In this document: positions 11,626-24,500 of the stretch, one piece after another
Position numbering within the stretch: the stretch's first letter is position 1
How the letters are laid out: each line of letters starts with the position of its first letter
Source of the DNA: Elysia marginata
Lineage: Eukaryota; Mollusca; Gastropoda; Plakobranchidae
Direction of reading: 5' to 3'
Length of the DNA: 32,534 nt
Assembly: GCA_019649035.1 (NCBI GenBank)
Contig: BMAT01011808.1
Location: forward strand, 55,230-87,763
The notes under the pieces: generated by a model
The model's database searches: none
What the model saw: only the letters and a program-made list of their open reading frames with translations
Told to the model about the DNA's origin: nothing
Made by a program: the position numbers and the translations under genes

Positions 11626-13683
11626 CCTCCCTCTCTCTCACTCTCCTTCTCTCAATCTCTCAGCCATACAATCATAAAACTGTTTCTATTTGCTATGCTT
11701 AGTTACCCCAAGTCAGCTTCAAGTGATGAGTAAATTGACTTTGGTGTGAGCCATTAAAAGCCTGGGTTATAAACTTTGAACACCATTAGCATCCTGACGA
11801 AAGTTTTTCTGTTTTTTGCTTCGTTTTGTTTTTATTAGCTTAAATATAATTATTCAGTAACACCTTGTATACGGCCCACACTTTTATATATAGCGGTTAT
11901 TAGGTAAGTGTTTATGCCACCCAACGCTTCATGGTCTAGTTTCGGGCTAATGCTCGCAGGTTTTTCAAGGTTTTTTTTTTAAAAGAGGTCGTAATGATGT
12001 AATCTTGCCTGTGACATTTACACACTTGTTTGCAGTTAGGCAACGTACAGTGGTACAGCAGAATTTAAATTTTGTGCAAAACAGACCGATACTTTTTATA
12101 TGGCAAATTAGAAAATTATGCAAAAGCTTTTTATTGCTATTGATTAGCTTGCGTTGTTTGGTTTTTAATATCAGGACGTTCAACTTGGATTTGCAGTCTT
12201 TGCTAACGGTAAGGGCAATGCTGAATAATTACTATAAATGTAGAGACAAAATGTATATTGGTGTGAAGAAACATTCGAGTCCTTCGCGGGTGCCAGTCAC
12301 CGGTTTGTCAAGTCGAGCAACATACTTTTAAATTGTTGACTGGAGAGTAAAGCGAGCCAACGTACGAATACCAGCATTGAAAAATTTGAAAACTTCGCTG
12401 TTCAGATGGACAAACATACCTGGTTATGAATTAGCGATCGAAACATCTTTGTAACGTTTTTAGAACGTCTGAACTAAACAGTATTGTCTGATTTTTACTC
12501 GTACCCTCCACATTGGCGACAATCAATCAAATCTTGGAAAAAGGTTTCTGTTTCGATCACCGCATTTCATGTTGGTACGTACATTGTTGATTTTTCAATG
12601 CAACAAACAGTGCGATTTTTCTACATCTTTGCACATTGTGATTGTACTTTTAATTTTGTTTCAATTACATTTCCTCACACGATGTGCCATCCAAGTTCCT
12701 CCTGAATGAACCGTACCGGCCCGAGGAGGTTTCTCTCTCCGGTCAGTGGGCATCGTGAAAGGCTGCCGCCAGCAACCGCTCAGTCTGGGATACTTTCTAC
12801 TGAAGAGAAAAGGGCTCGAGCACTGACTTTTAATTTCCTGGTACTGAGCCACGCAACAATGGCTGTGGAAGTTTGTGGACGTTTGCTGGCCGTGCTCGCT
12901 CTTGTCAGCGCAGCGCTCACGCTTGACGCTGATTTCTTCACTTTGAGACTTACGCACGTTGGGGACCCCTGCACAGTCCCTCAGTGGAAACAGGGAAATG
13001 TCATGGATTACTGTAGAAAAAAGGGAGAGGTATGGGNNGGGGGGGGGGGGGTGATCCTACTGAGAATTGCAAATATTACTTTGTCTTCGGTTTTGTTTTA
13101 TGTCTATTTGAAGCATATTCACCCTCTGTTTTACTGTTTTCCTCTCTTGTTGTTTTAAGCAACCGTCCCAAGCGTGCACCCTCCGCATTTTTACACCTAG
13201 CTAATATGTCCCTTTCCGTCTTGTCGTTCCAGTGCTTTTCTCTTTTTTCTTTCCCTCTCGTACTCACTCGCCCTGTCTCCCTAATTTTTCTTTCTCACAT
13301 CACCACTGAGTCTTCTTTTCTTCCCTTTTTCTCCCCTTCACCCTCTGTCAATCCTATCCCCCCTTTTCAAATATCTAAAGGGAGTCAGCATTGATCACCA
13401 AGAATTGCGGCTGCGAAGAAGTACCCTCAAGAAACGGATGTGAGAGACAAGTAGCTCAGAGAGCTTCAAGCCGGTGAACCTTGTGGAGAGAAATACTCCG
13501 ATGAATCGTAGGACTTGGACAAGGGTGTGCTCTTAGCGGCTAAGACGTTCCAGAGTTTGGGATGAGTGTTTCAAGTCAATTTGAGGTCGGAGGGGTAAAA
13601 AATGCTGTTTTGTAATTAGAAAACAAAACAGTGAAATCTTCTTACTCTGAGCGCGTTAAGGAATGACAGAAAAGTATGTCAGA

Positions 13684-13727
<44 letters not shown>

Positions 13728-16700
13728 GGAGGGAGGGAGAGAGAGAGAGAGAGTAACGATACGAAGAAGCGAATGTTAATAGATGGAAAAGACAGCAAAA
13801 AAATAAAAATAACGCCAAAAAATTGGAGACAACCATGCGCTACTTGACAAACTGCATAGTATAAAAAAGGGGTGGGGTAGGGTGGAAGATTTACATTCAA
13901 GAGATATTTGGGATTGAGTAAAGAGAAGAATTTTAAAGTATAAAATATATGTGTGTTAGAGAGAGAGAGAGAGACAGACAGCGTTAATGTAACCATTGGA
14001 TGTAAAGAATTACGATTTGATCTCGACAAGAATAAGCACGCAGTCTGAGTGTTTACCGCTGCGGAACGCGGTCGTCAGGATATTTACAGCGACTTCCGCG
14101 TGGTGTTCATGCGCGAGATTGCAGCACTCGACGCATTTCCTTTTCCTCTCACCATGCAGTAAAACAACAAGACACGCGAGACAGCACGAGAAGAGTATAG
14201 GGCCAAGAATAGGAGAGGTCCGGGCCGTGTGCAAAAGATGTTCAAGCTAATTGGTAAAATATTACTCTATTTCCTCGAGTGTTGCTAGGGGGCAGTGTTG
14301 ATGTTCCCCAGAGGAATAATTGAAGATAATAGTGAAATTAAAAAGAAAGGGAGGAAAACCTCTACTGTCTCATTGACTCTCTGTCTCTAGAGACTTGCCA
14401 TCTTTACCGAGTCTAGCGTCAGCTATTTGTCCACTGTGTTCATTTCCTGCTGGCGCGCTCTGTGAATAACGGGCGGCTATTTTTCCGAGGAGACCTAATG
14501 GATCCTCAATGGAGCCCTCTAACGTTGTTGACCTCATAGAGCAGGTCTTCTCCCTACTTCTGTATCCCCATTCTGGTCTCCTTTAGAGAGCTTTCTGAAG
14601 TCAGGGGTGCCATCCAAGCTTTATGATTGTGTTGTCGTCTCCCACTCGCCCATCTTTTTCTTCATCTGTCTTTTAAAATCTGTTTTTTTTTTTTTTGTCC
14701 CTCATTTTATTTTTTTTTTTCACTCTTCGATTTCCTGAGCGCAGCCGTTCATCTCAAATCATAGCCGCGTAAGCGCCAGCGCCATTTAGTTTATTTAGTT
14801 TTCAGCATCGTCGCCACCCTCCCTGCCTCACCACTTCTCTTTCTCTTTCTTTTCTTTTCCTTCTAGTGTCTTTAAAAGGGTTTGATAGACCAGCACCGCC
14901 CCATCTTTGGGAGGTTTGTTGACTGAGACGCGCTTGATAAAATTAATGATCTCACTGAGCAAATTAGCCAAGGAGAATGAAAGCACAGGCTGGAGAGTGA
15001 GGGCCAGAGGAAGCGGGCAAGTGAATCGGAACTTCCCGGTGCCTTTGTAGCGGGGGAGAGTTCGATGATTAGGGCACAATTATCCCGTCATTTCTATCGG
15101 AAGTTGCCAGAGTGCTAGTAGTGGCCGCGCAGAAGTACACTCTCCCAGTCAAAGACAAACTACGGCCTCTATATTCTGAAACTGAAAGAGCTTGCGATTT
15201 CTAATAAATTTATATCTGGCTAACAAAATGCGATCTTGGTATCTAGCTCGAACATTAAAAAGTGTGGGAGAGGCTATACTCGTAACTTACATCCCTTCTT
15301 TTCCGTTATCAATTTTAGTATAATTGTAAAGGTAGAAATAAATGAATTATTAGAGGGCTTCAGTGCTTTGAAGTTATTTTGCCGGCATGGCACACTTTGA
15401 AGTAGGGAGCTTAACAGGTCAGACCGGTAAATACTATAATATATTTCGAATTTTACCTCCGATCGAGAGGAAAAGCTGTGTCAGCACTTAGAACTATAAT
15501 TTTCTTTATCCCTGGGTTCATCGGATTGCAAGAGATTTTATTTCATAGAACTTATAAGTTTGATCTTTTCGTTTTGTTGTGTTGCACTATTGAGTTCAGA
15601 CTTTTCCCCCCTTTTATAACCGACGACTTACGCAATGTATGTTCATGAGACGACATTTCTTGTATACTGGAAGGAAGCGGCCATGCACAGCACGATCACT
15701 CGAGTTCACCAGTGCTCACACCCAGTTGCTTCGCTGTCTTATAGTGCGGTGAACCAGACCGTATGTCGTGATGAACTTTATAAAAGGAAAGTTTGAACAT
15801 AAAATTTGACATTCCTGCATGAACCCACTTCCGACATAGATAAAATGTGCGGTCGTGTTTGCTTGAACCTAATTTGAGTGGATCATACAGATCGCAACTC
15901 TCTCAAAAGAGGGTGGGGTGATTAGTAGACAGAATCTTGAGTGAGCGAGTAGCACTGGTTGATAGAAAAAGCACCCGCCCTGATATCGGTAGGAACTATC
16001 CTGCATGTTCGAGTCCTTTCAAATCCTAGAACGAGGTTCGCACGTTTCATGGCCGTGTGCGCCCTGGTCAGTGTAGTTTTGTTAGTTTTCATAACTGACG
16101 CGAGACAACTCTGTTCTGGAGAGGTTATATCAACCACCCCACTTGCCTGTCTGACTATGTGATTCATTCCAAAATTGCGTCTTATTACTCCGGAATGTTC
16201 TCAGAATCTCTCCTCGGAGGAACTTAAATCTTTTAAATCTGTACTTGTTTATAAAGTATTAAACGTGGTCCGTTGTCTCCTCTGTTTGGGACTTATTCAT
16301 CGTTTTAGAATGTTGCAAGTTTCAGACTCTGGTCTTATTTGAATTAGTACATGTGCAAACGAAAATGGCCTGTGTTAGCATTGTTAATTTTTATAATGAT
16401 CTTGGTCTTGTACAGATGGATAATATATTGCTTTTCAATTAAATTTAATATACTGAAAATAAAGATCACCTGAAACTGCCCGCACCCGTGCCCCTATCTT
16501 TCTGCTTGTCCCTACCCATTATTTCTCGCTCGTCATCTATCTCTCTGCAAGTTGTTTCTCAATTATTTCTAATACACTCAAAGATTTTGCTGTACTTAGA
16601 AAGTATTTTTACCGGTCTTGTGTGTATTTTTGTAGAAATTATCCTGAAAGTGGACCGAGTCACCAACACATAGCTTCCCACCAGTGGGGGCCCCACCATG

Positions 16701-16966
16701 TGCTTCAAGACAAAAACAAAATGTCCCGAGATCACAGGAGCATGATGATATATTATTTTCACGTCTTTTGCCCATGTTGCTTTTTCCAACTCGTTAGGAT
16801 GGTTGCTCTCTTTTTACTTAGATTGAGGCTCTTGACTCTTGAGGCGATTCGTGACAAGAAAGAAAAACTGAAGTACTCAACACGTCTTTCACACCTTTCA
16901 AATCTCTCTGTCTCTCTCTCTGTCTCTCTCTGTCTCTCTCTGTCTCTCTCTCTGTCTCTCTCTCTG

Positions 16967-17019
<53 letters not shown>

Positions 17020-20000
17020 CCTGCAATTTGCTTGTGTTTTATGAGACCAGAAGTGTTGGTGTGCGCGCTAACCTAATGCAAACGGCGGGAGTCCAGGGAT
17101 TATGGCAGTCAAAACGCGCGTCCTAATTGCTCACACGTTTTGAAAAAAGAATTTCTAATATGTGTTGGATGCCAAGAGAACATGGTTTCTTTCATAAACT
17201 TTACTTACGTGCAATTAAGTTGTCCCTGGCTCCCCACGGCCGATCAAACGTTAATTGCTTCCTCATTGAGCTCAAGTGTAGACCGTGGCTGGTTCCTATT
17301 TTACATGTGGCTTACAAGCAACCCACTTCAACTGTATCCTTTGATTTTAAAAACAACAGGCAGTATTGAATTTAAACCGCCCCCTTGAGGAAGAAACATG
17401 TTGAACTCTTACGCGTTGTAAACCATAATAGTGTTGACAAATAGGAGGCGGTTTTCCCGTATACCCCCAGCTCTTTTTGCATTAAGAAAGATTTACTGTA
17501 CAATAAATTGTTTAAAGTGCAGTGCATTGGTAGTTTTAATTTGGTCATTATCGTTTCTTCNNNNNNNNNNNNNNNNNNNNNNNNNNNNNNNNNNNNNNNN
17601 NNNNNNNNNNNNNNNNNNNNNNNNNNNNNNNNNNNNNNNNNNNNNNNNNNNNNNTCTCTTGTCTGCTGTGATATTTTCTCTCTATTATCCACCTACCATC
17701 TCCAATCTATGTTCCTCCCTGCTCGCCCTCCACTTTTTATAGACTTTCGCTTGCATCCTTTTTGTATAATTATGACACCTCGTACTATTCTGTACCAAGT
17801 CTAGGCTGTTGCTGTACGTTCTAAGAAAGTAAAATCAAAGATATAGGGTATCACGCCACGGAAGGCCGTCCCTGTCTCGAGGTTTCTAGACTGACTGTGA
17901 TGATCATCGGAGCCTTCATCGAGGTGCCAAACCATCCAAATGTTAACAAGCATTTGTGGAAGTGGCACAGCAACTTTTAAAACTGCACCTTCAATGGGCC
18001 AGTCTATTTGCTTAAATTGTGTTAATGATTCGACTGCCACCAAAGACAATCAAAGAGAATAGACTGGAAACTCGAGGCCATGAGAAAACCGCCACCGTAA
18101 ATACCGCCTGAATCGACCTCAGTCTAGATGAATGGCATAGGATTTCATTCATACGTGTAAATTTGAACTGTCTTGTTTACCGCCACAAAATATATTTAGC
18201 TCAGCTGACAGGTGATTGCACCACGAAGATAATGATGTGAAGGGTCGACAATTTTCCGGTCTCTTCCTTCTCGTCTCTTTGTGACCCAACTTTTTGTTTT
18301 AAACATACGAATCAAATTTTCATGCACAACTTTATTAACATTTCGGGTGACTTGGTCGTTATATTGGCTTCGAATGAAAGGGTACAGCTGCTCTCTTTAT
18401 AAGTGGATGTTTAAGCAAATGGCAATCTATTCATATATCATTATTATCATGTCGTCGACGTCACAAATCTTCTACAATGTTGTCCAGGGTCCAAACATGA
18501 TTTTGAACCATCTGCATGGGCATTCAGTGGAGATCCAGTGACCCTCAAAAAAGACATGGAGGAAATCCTTTCCATGGAGCCCCTCCCCCCCTCCTCCATA
18601 TGTACAATACAATTTCTGTTGTAAAGTTTTCTCATATTAGGAACGTTTTGTGCTGCTTTTTCTTACAAGCGGCATGTGGTATGTAATCATCTGTCTTCTA
18701 GGGTAAAGAGAGCGAAACTGTTGAAAGTGTGGAATTAGCAGTGGATTGAAGTAGGCTTTAGTGAAAACGACCGAAAACGCTTGCCTTTGGTATGGTTCGA
18801 ACTTCGACCTCCAGTAGCTTCGGCGTCCACCGTCTTGTCACTATAAGAAATACCATGTCGCAAGTAGTTACTACGCTTTGAAAAAAAACTTCAATGCACT
18901 GCTCATTTCATACCTTAAATCTTTGAATCATTTCGGATCGCGCAATTTGTACCTCTACTGAGCATTCTAATTACTCATATTTTTCACCAGTTTATGAAGA
19001 TTTTTTCTTACCATATTCGCAGCTACATCATCAGTGTTGGGGTGATCGACAAGCTGCGAGTGTACTTCAGCGCCGTGAGGGGCCCTGTGGATACAGACAG
19101 AAACTCGGCGGACTTCCTCATGCACAGTCTCGGTCTCCTCGTGGCCATGACGAAGTTCATGTCTAAAAGGTCAGTGCTCTCCTCTCACTTCACGTCAAGC
19201 AGTTACCTGTAGCCACTTTTGATAACCTCTCAGCACCTTCTAGTGACAAGTTAGAGTGGATGTCCCCTTTCTTTCTTTTTATGTCTAAAATTATAACCTA
19301 CATGATGCCTACCTTAGATGTTTGTTTGTTTGTGGTTTGTTGTGCGAGGTACAATGTTGCTGTACGACATGCATTTCCGCTGCCTTTATTGCAGTATGAA
19401 TCTGTGCGATCAAGTTAGCAAGTCATAAAGACAGACTTTATAAAACGTTCGCTGTATAACCGCTCTGTTAGAAGGTAATGACGAAAACGAAAGAGCTAGC
19501 CATCTTCTTCAATAAGCATTTAGGATGAAGATCATGTTGATAAGATCATAAGTTTCCTCCCCTCTCCCCTAAAATTAAAACCTTAAAAAAAAACAACTTC
19601 AAATCTAATCTTAGGCTCCCACTCAAAAATAAATTGAAAGCATAGCAGCTTACAAAAATGCCACGAATCTAGATGCATTCCTTTCCTTTTAGCTAGCATA
19701 AGACTTCACGATTTCAGCTTTTTAAGTGGAAACCGGTAATTTCTATTTTTAGAAAAATAGATTTAAAACATTTAGATGTTTTGAATGTCATTTCTGTTTT
19801 TTGGGGTGGGTTATGTTTTGTTTTTTTTTTTTAAGAAAAAGACGATAAGAGGGTATGCAACTTATTCGGAACGCAATGCTTAAAAGGGGGTGGGAGAGGA
19901 GAAGAGACATACAGACATGTAGAAAAGGAGACAGAGGAAAAGGTCTCATACAGAGAGACGAAGAAGACGGATGTAGTTCTTAAGGAAGAAGGAATATAAA

Positions 20001-21485
20001 AGAGAGGGGACGAGCTAAAAAGAATTAAATATTAATGGACGTGACCTGTAAGTGCAGGCGGCAAGAGGAAGACGTTAGATGACAAGTTGCCCGCTGCTCA
20101 CCCACCCTGCCGACAGCAGCTTGTTGGTGTGGCATGGTCTCCGCCGGGCCGCTCAGTGTGGATGACGCCTCACAGGAGACAAATGGCCTGGACCTAATGG
20201 GATTTGTGATGGCTGGACGTGTTGCCATCTTTTCACGCCCTCGCTGACCCTGCCACTGGAGTGGATGGAGATGAGGAATAGGCGAGTCAGTCTGAGTTGA
20301 GGCCAAACAACCAGGCTAAAACGCTTCTCCCCCGGCCGAATTTCGTATTATCGTGGAAGGGGCCATCTACCTCGAGGCAGAGCGATAAAAAGTGAGATAT
20401 ATCAGTGGAACGCCTCACCCAGAGGTTTGTTTACACTTTCTGGTGTTTGGCCTGTTTCTAAGTTCATTTAGTAACTCACGTGTATGGGTAATTAAACGAT
20501 TTCTTACAACTGAGATTCTTACATACAGTAACGGTATCTTCCAAACTCTCTGTGTTACTTGGGGGACTTTTGTCCATAATCTAAAATCGTTCATCATAAA
20601 GAAGGCTTAACCAAATATCTCTACGTCCCTTCCTGGCTTGAGATAAACAATGTGTCTATATGTGTGTAAGGCTTCCGGATCTGGCTGGACATGAAAGCTT
20701 AAGGCGAAGACTACTTCTCTTGCCAACTTCACGCCCTGTAACCCGTTATCTCTGGACAAACCAAATATGCTGTCCCCCAAGGCACGACCTTGTTGGCTTA
20801 AGCTTTGTCTCTGCCTAGTTTACGCACCTCAGCTGAGTGCGGAGCCGGAAGGTGCGAGTTGATGCGAGCTGGTGCTCCACGCCGCTATGGTAGCTCACAC
20901 ACACTCTCTCTCTCTCTCTGTGTCTCTGCTTCCCTGGACAGCAGAATCTCCCTCGGGAGCGTTGATGACCGACACAGATTGGGGCGGACTCGTTGCCCTA
21001 GCACCCTCCAGGCGAGACGTATGAGACTCGAAACGTGAGAACTTGGGCCCGGGAGCTCATGAAAGATTAAATCGCTCCTCTACTTTCCATTCCGAGATGC
21101 TGCAAGCCTTCTGCGCATAATTAATTTAGCAGGCATAAACATTGACCGTAGCGATTTTTTTCACGGTTGGAGCTGCGTAAGAAGCATAATTTACGACTTA
21201 AGGTTACATTGGAGCTGATTGTCCGAGACAGTATGGCCGTCAGCGGCCATGTAGGTGCTTTCAATTCCGACTTTTTCGCCTCGTTTGTATCCCACAGAGT
21301 ATGAGATAAGAAAGTTTAGAGAGATAACGAGAGAAAAAAACACCGAGAATTTTTATACCCAAAGCTGCTAATAGGGGGGAAAAACAGAGAGAAAAGTCCA
21401 GACAAGTGTATGTAGCGGAAGAAGAAGAAGAAGAAGAAGAAGAAGAAGAAGAGGAAGAGGAAGAAGAAGAAGAAGAAGAAGAAGA

Positions 21486-21519
<34 letters not shown>

Positions 21520-24500
21520 CTGCGTGTTTATGCAGGGCCCGATATGAAGATCTGTTGATAAGCATTAGCATGTACGCGTCGATGCAAATTGTGATGAATG
21601 TCACAATGTCATCAGTTCTAGCGGGATTCCGGGAAAGTTTAAATTGATGTGAAATCTAGATGAGAAGCATTTCATTATCATATTATCTTTTAATCCATGC
21701 TTTGTGAACACTAAAACATGGGGGCTGCGAGTTTTTAAACAGTTACAGTCTAAATTGTAATAATAAGGTGGTGGAAAACTATCAGAGCTCTACTAAGTTT
21801 GAACATCTAGAGGTGTGGCTAGCTCAGACACTTTTAAAATGTGCTAAGTCACATCACATATCTGTTGCCTCAGGCTGAAATGGTCCAAGCAGATACTTTC
21901 ACTTTCAGATGTTTGCATGAACACAACTCGTAAAGTTTCATGAGAAACTACCGAATAAATTTATGGCCAACGAGTTCAGAAAATGTTGCTATGACTAGCA
22001 ACTATATTACCAATATTCAAATTTTCGTGACAAGTATCACCCCGTTAAACAGTAAATAAATTAATCGGAATCATTCGAATGAGCACAGATGATACACATA
22101 AATATGTAAGCGGACAACAATATATCGTGACACATGTCGGTTTTGGAGTTCTGTTTGTATAGAATGACTTCTTGAAACATCTTCATCATCATTGCCAGGC
22201 ACGGAACGGCGCAGTCGAATCAGTTGCCCTACAGCTGGGCCAGGTAATTGGAGTGAACAGGTCAAACATACGTACATTTTAACACACTGGTGCATCTCTG
22301 ACAATTCAAATCGATCGAAAAGTTTGGATTCAAATGGTGTTTATATCGTAGTTTGTCTTGATGCGCCAGTGTAAGCGAAAAAGATGTAAAACATGGAGGC
22401 CAGAAGTCTATTTCATGCCCTATAGCTTGGCCTGTAATCGTTCATATGTATTTGTCGTAATCTACTCTGACCGTAGAGGCTTTACATCGGGACAGGCAGT
22501 TTACATTTGTGCAAAATCCTAGGAGGTTTCTTTTTCTCTTGAAAAGTTTTTCGACGATGAAAAGAACTGTGTTTTTTTTTTTTAAACTGAAGTCGTAACT
22601 ATCGTATGTCTCGTGTAAACTCTATTGCATGACGGATGACATTGTCTACGGTAGAATCTTCAACTTAAACCTTTTGTTTTGATTGCCACATCGCAACTGT
22701 TTTCAGTTGGAAAGCACTAGTAATGTAAAAAGTCACCATGGGGACCCCCCCAAAAAAAAAACAACATAAAAAACAAATAAATAAATAAATAAATAAATTT
22801 AAAAAATTCCTTTTCTTATAAACACACGTGAAGGGCGTTTCAGATCAACATATCTATACGGCATCTTTGGTGCGTTCAAATCTGAAAGCTGTTAAAATAT
22901 GCGAATGTAAACGATAAACACATTGTCCTTTAGCTTGTAGATACAGTGGTCAAGATTTACATAAAGGAAGAATACGAATAATTATTATAGATATCAATTC
23001 AAGAGCCATAACAAAATGTCAAAGGCACGTCTTTGCCTTAAAATTAGAGGCCTCGGTAAATTAGAATACATTTATATTACCTGATCAATTACCAATCGTG
23101 AACTTGTGCTGTGTATCCTTGATACTGGAGATGCCAGTTCTCAATTAAACACCCCAGAAACAATCGATGCATTAGTCTTGAAAGTTTAAAGGGGGTGCAA
23201 TTTTGAGAAACTTTGACCTCTCGATTCCTTGCAGTTCGGGTTGTAGACCTCATTAAAATATTTACCAATCGAAATTACACACCAGGAGAAAGATTATGGG
23301 GAACATAATTTTATGGGTTTTTACTGAAGTATTAACATGTCTTGTATAATTTACAAGTGAAAAAAGGCAAGTGGTTGGGAAACTGAATTTTTTAAATCCA
23401 TATTATCTTCACTTGTATCTCAAAATTTTCTTTGTTTGCAATGAATGCGTGTGTGTTTGGTATTTTTACATCTATGCGGAACGAAAGTCGAGGGTTAGAA
23501 GAGAAAAACGTGAGACAGAAACTGTTTATATTGAAACCACCAGGTATAGTGTTGGTGAGTGTCAACTGTAGACAGTATTTTGATGGAGCATCCACCAGCG
23601 AAATGTCCCCACGGCAAACAAAACCTGAGGCAGAGAGCATTAGCGTGATTGAGTCTCGGCTCACAATTACACTTGTAGATGATGCGGGCACCGGATGCTT
23701 GTCTAGCTTGTCTGGTTACCTGATGGTTAGCCTGGCCCGCGTCGCTTGCTTTCAGGCTCAGGCCGGCCGCACGTCTCGTGTTGACCACGTCTGGGCCAGC
23801 AGCGAGCGCTCTAGCGGTACGCCGCCACGCCCGACACGGATAAATATTTGGCTAACAGTTTCAACAGGAATCTCTTCTCTCCGTCATAGCCCACTGCCTC
23901 TGTTAATTTTATGAGAATTATGTATGTAAACACACGGTCACTCACGGAATCAATAATATTGCTGCTAGCGATCGATAATAGGCTTGTTCTTGAAACACTA
24001 GCCCTCTCTTTCTCTCTCTCAATCCTACTAACTCACTCTTAGTCTGTTGCTCCCTGTTGCCTCTGCTTCTGATTTTATTCCTTTCTACATCATATTTTAT
24101 TTTTTGAAACATTACTTAGTGGTCCGATTCTTATACTCAAATACATACTCAGTATTCAGATGAATTACATTTTTAGTTTTCTGGCTCTTACACACATTTA
24201 TTCCAAAAAAAAAAGACATCTCACCGAACTATTGTATACTATCATTTTCATACACGCCTGTTTGTCGTTCGCGAGACCAGTTCTGATTCCTGGTTTTTCT
24301 TGTTCTAGAATGTTCAAAGACTAAGCTTCCGTTTTCTGTTTGTTTTCTCTTTATTCTTTGCGGTATTGCGCCGGAGCACGTGCAGGCGTGCGGTACCTTC
24401 TGCTTCATCTCTATTCCTTTCTGCCCCGCTATAATGTACAGTAGTTGTATTTATAAGCAGAACGAAGTGATGGTGGTCCTGTTTGCGCTTGATTGGTACT

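Larger units (their letters stand above)
7308..19022 (+). other. SCAPER giant intron j-k (about 11.7 kb)
   Basis: Borders are gtaagc and attcgcag. Protein alignment across the junction is gap-free, so this is one intron. It holds a MITE, a SINE, an RTE LINE fragment, several CT/GA tracts, two assembly gaps, a candidate nested secreted-protein exon and GC-richer blocks, each listed separately. The stretch 7308-7788 is AT-rich with no element seen. Confidence 0.85.

Noticed and set aside
13642-14029. Ser/Leu-rich - strand open frames
   Set aside because: They are translations of the GA microsatellite, not proteins.
12684-14620. GTGCCATCCAAG at about 12683 and 14608, resembling the MITE end
   Set aside because: Twelve-base matches without inverted partners or further similarity; probably chance.
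15959-16162. 67-codon + frame with a hydrophobic segment like a signal peptide
   Set aside because: The hydrophobic part is internal, the frame is mirrored by a longer one on the other strand, and there is no splice or family support.
16622-17044. 140-codon + open frame ending in a long Ser/Leu repeat
   Set aside because: The second half is the CT microsatellite, and the first half has no coding features.
17372-17804. Open frames crossing the N run
   Set aside because: 94 unknown bases make these frames meaningless.
18790-18856. A functional tRNA gene on the - strand
   Set aside because: B-box core is present, but the T stem and the full acceptor stem do not form; more likely a SINE remnant.
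21368-21604. Leu-rich - strand open frame
   Set aside because: Translation of the GAA/GA repeat.
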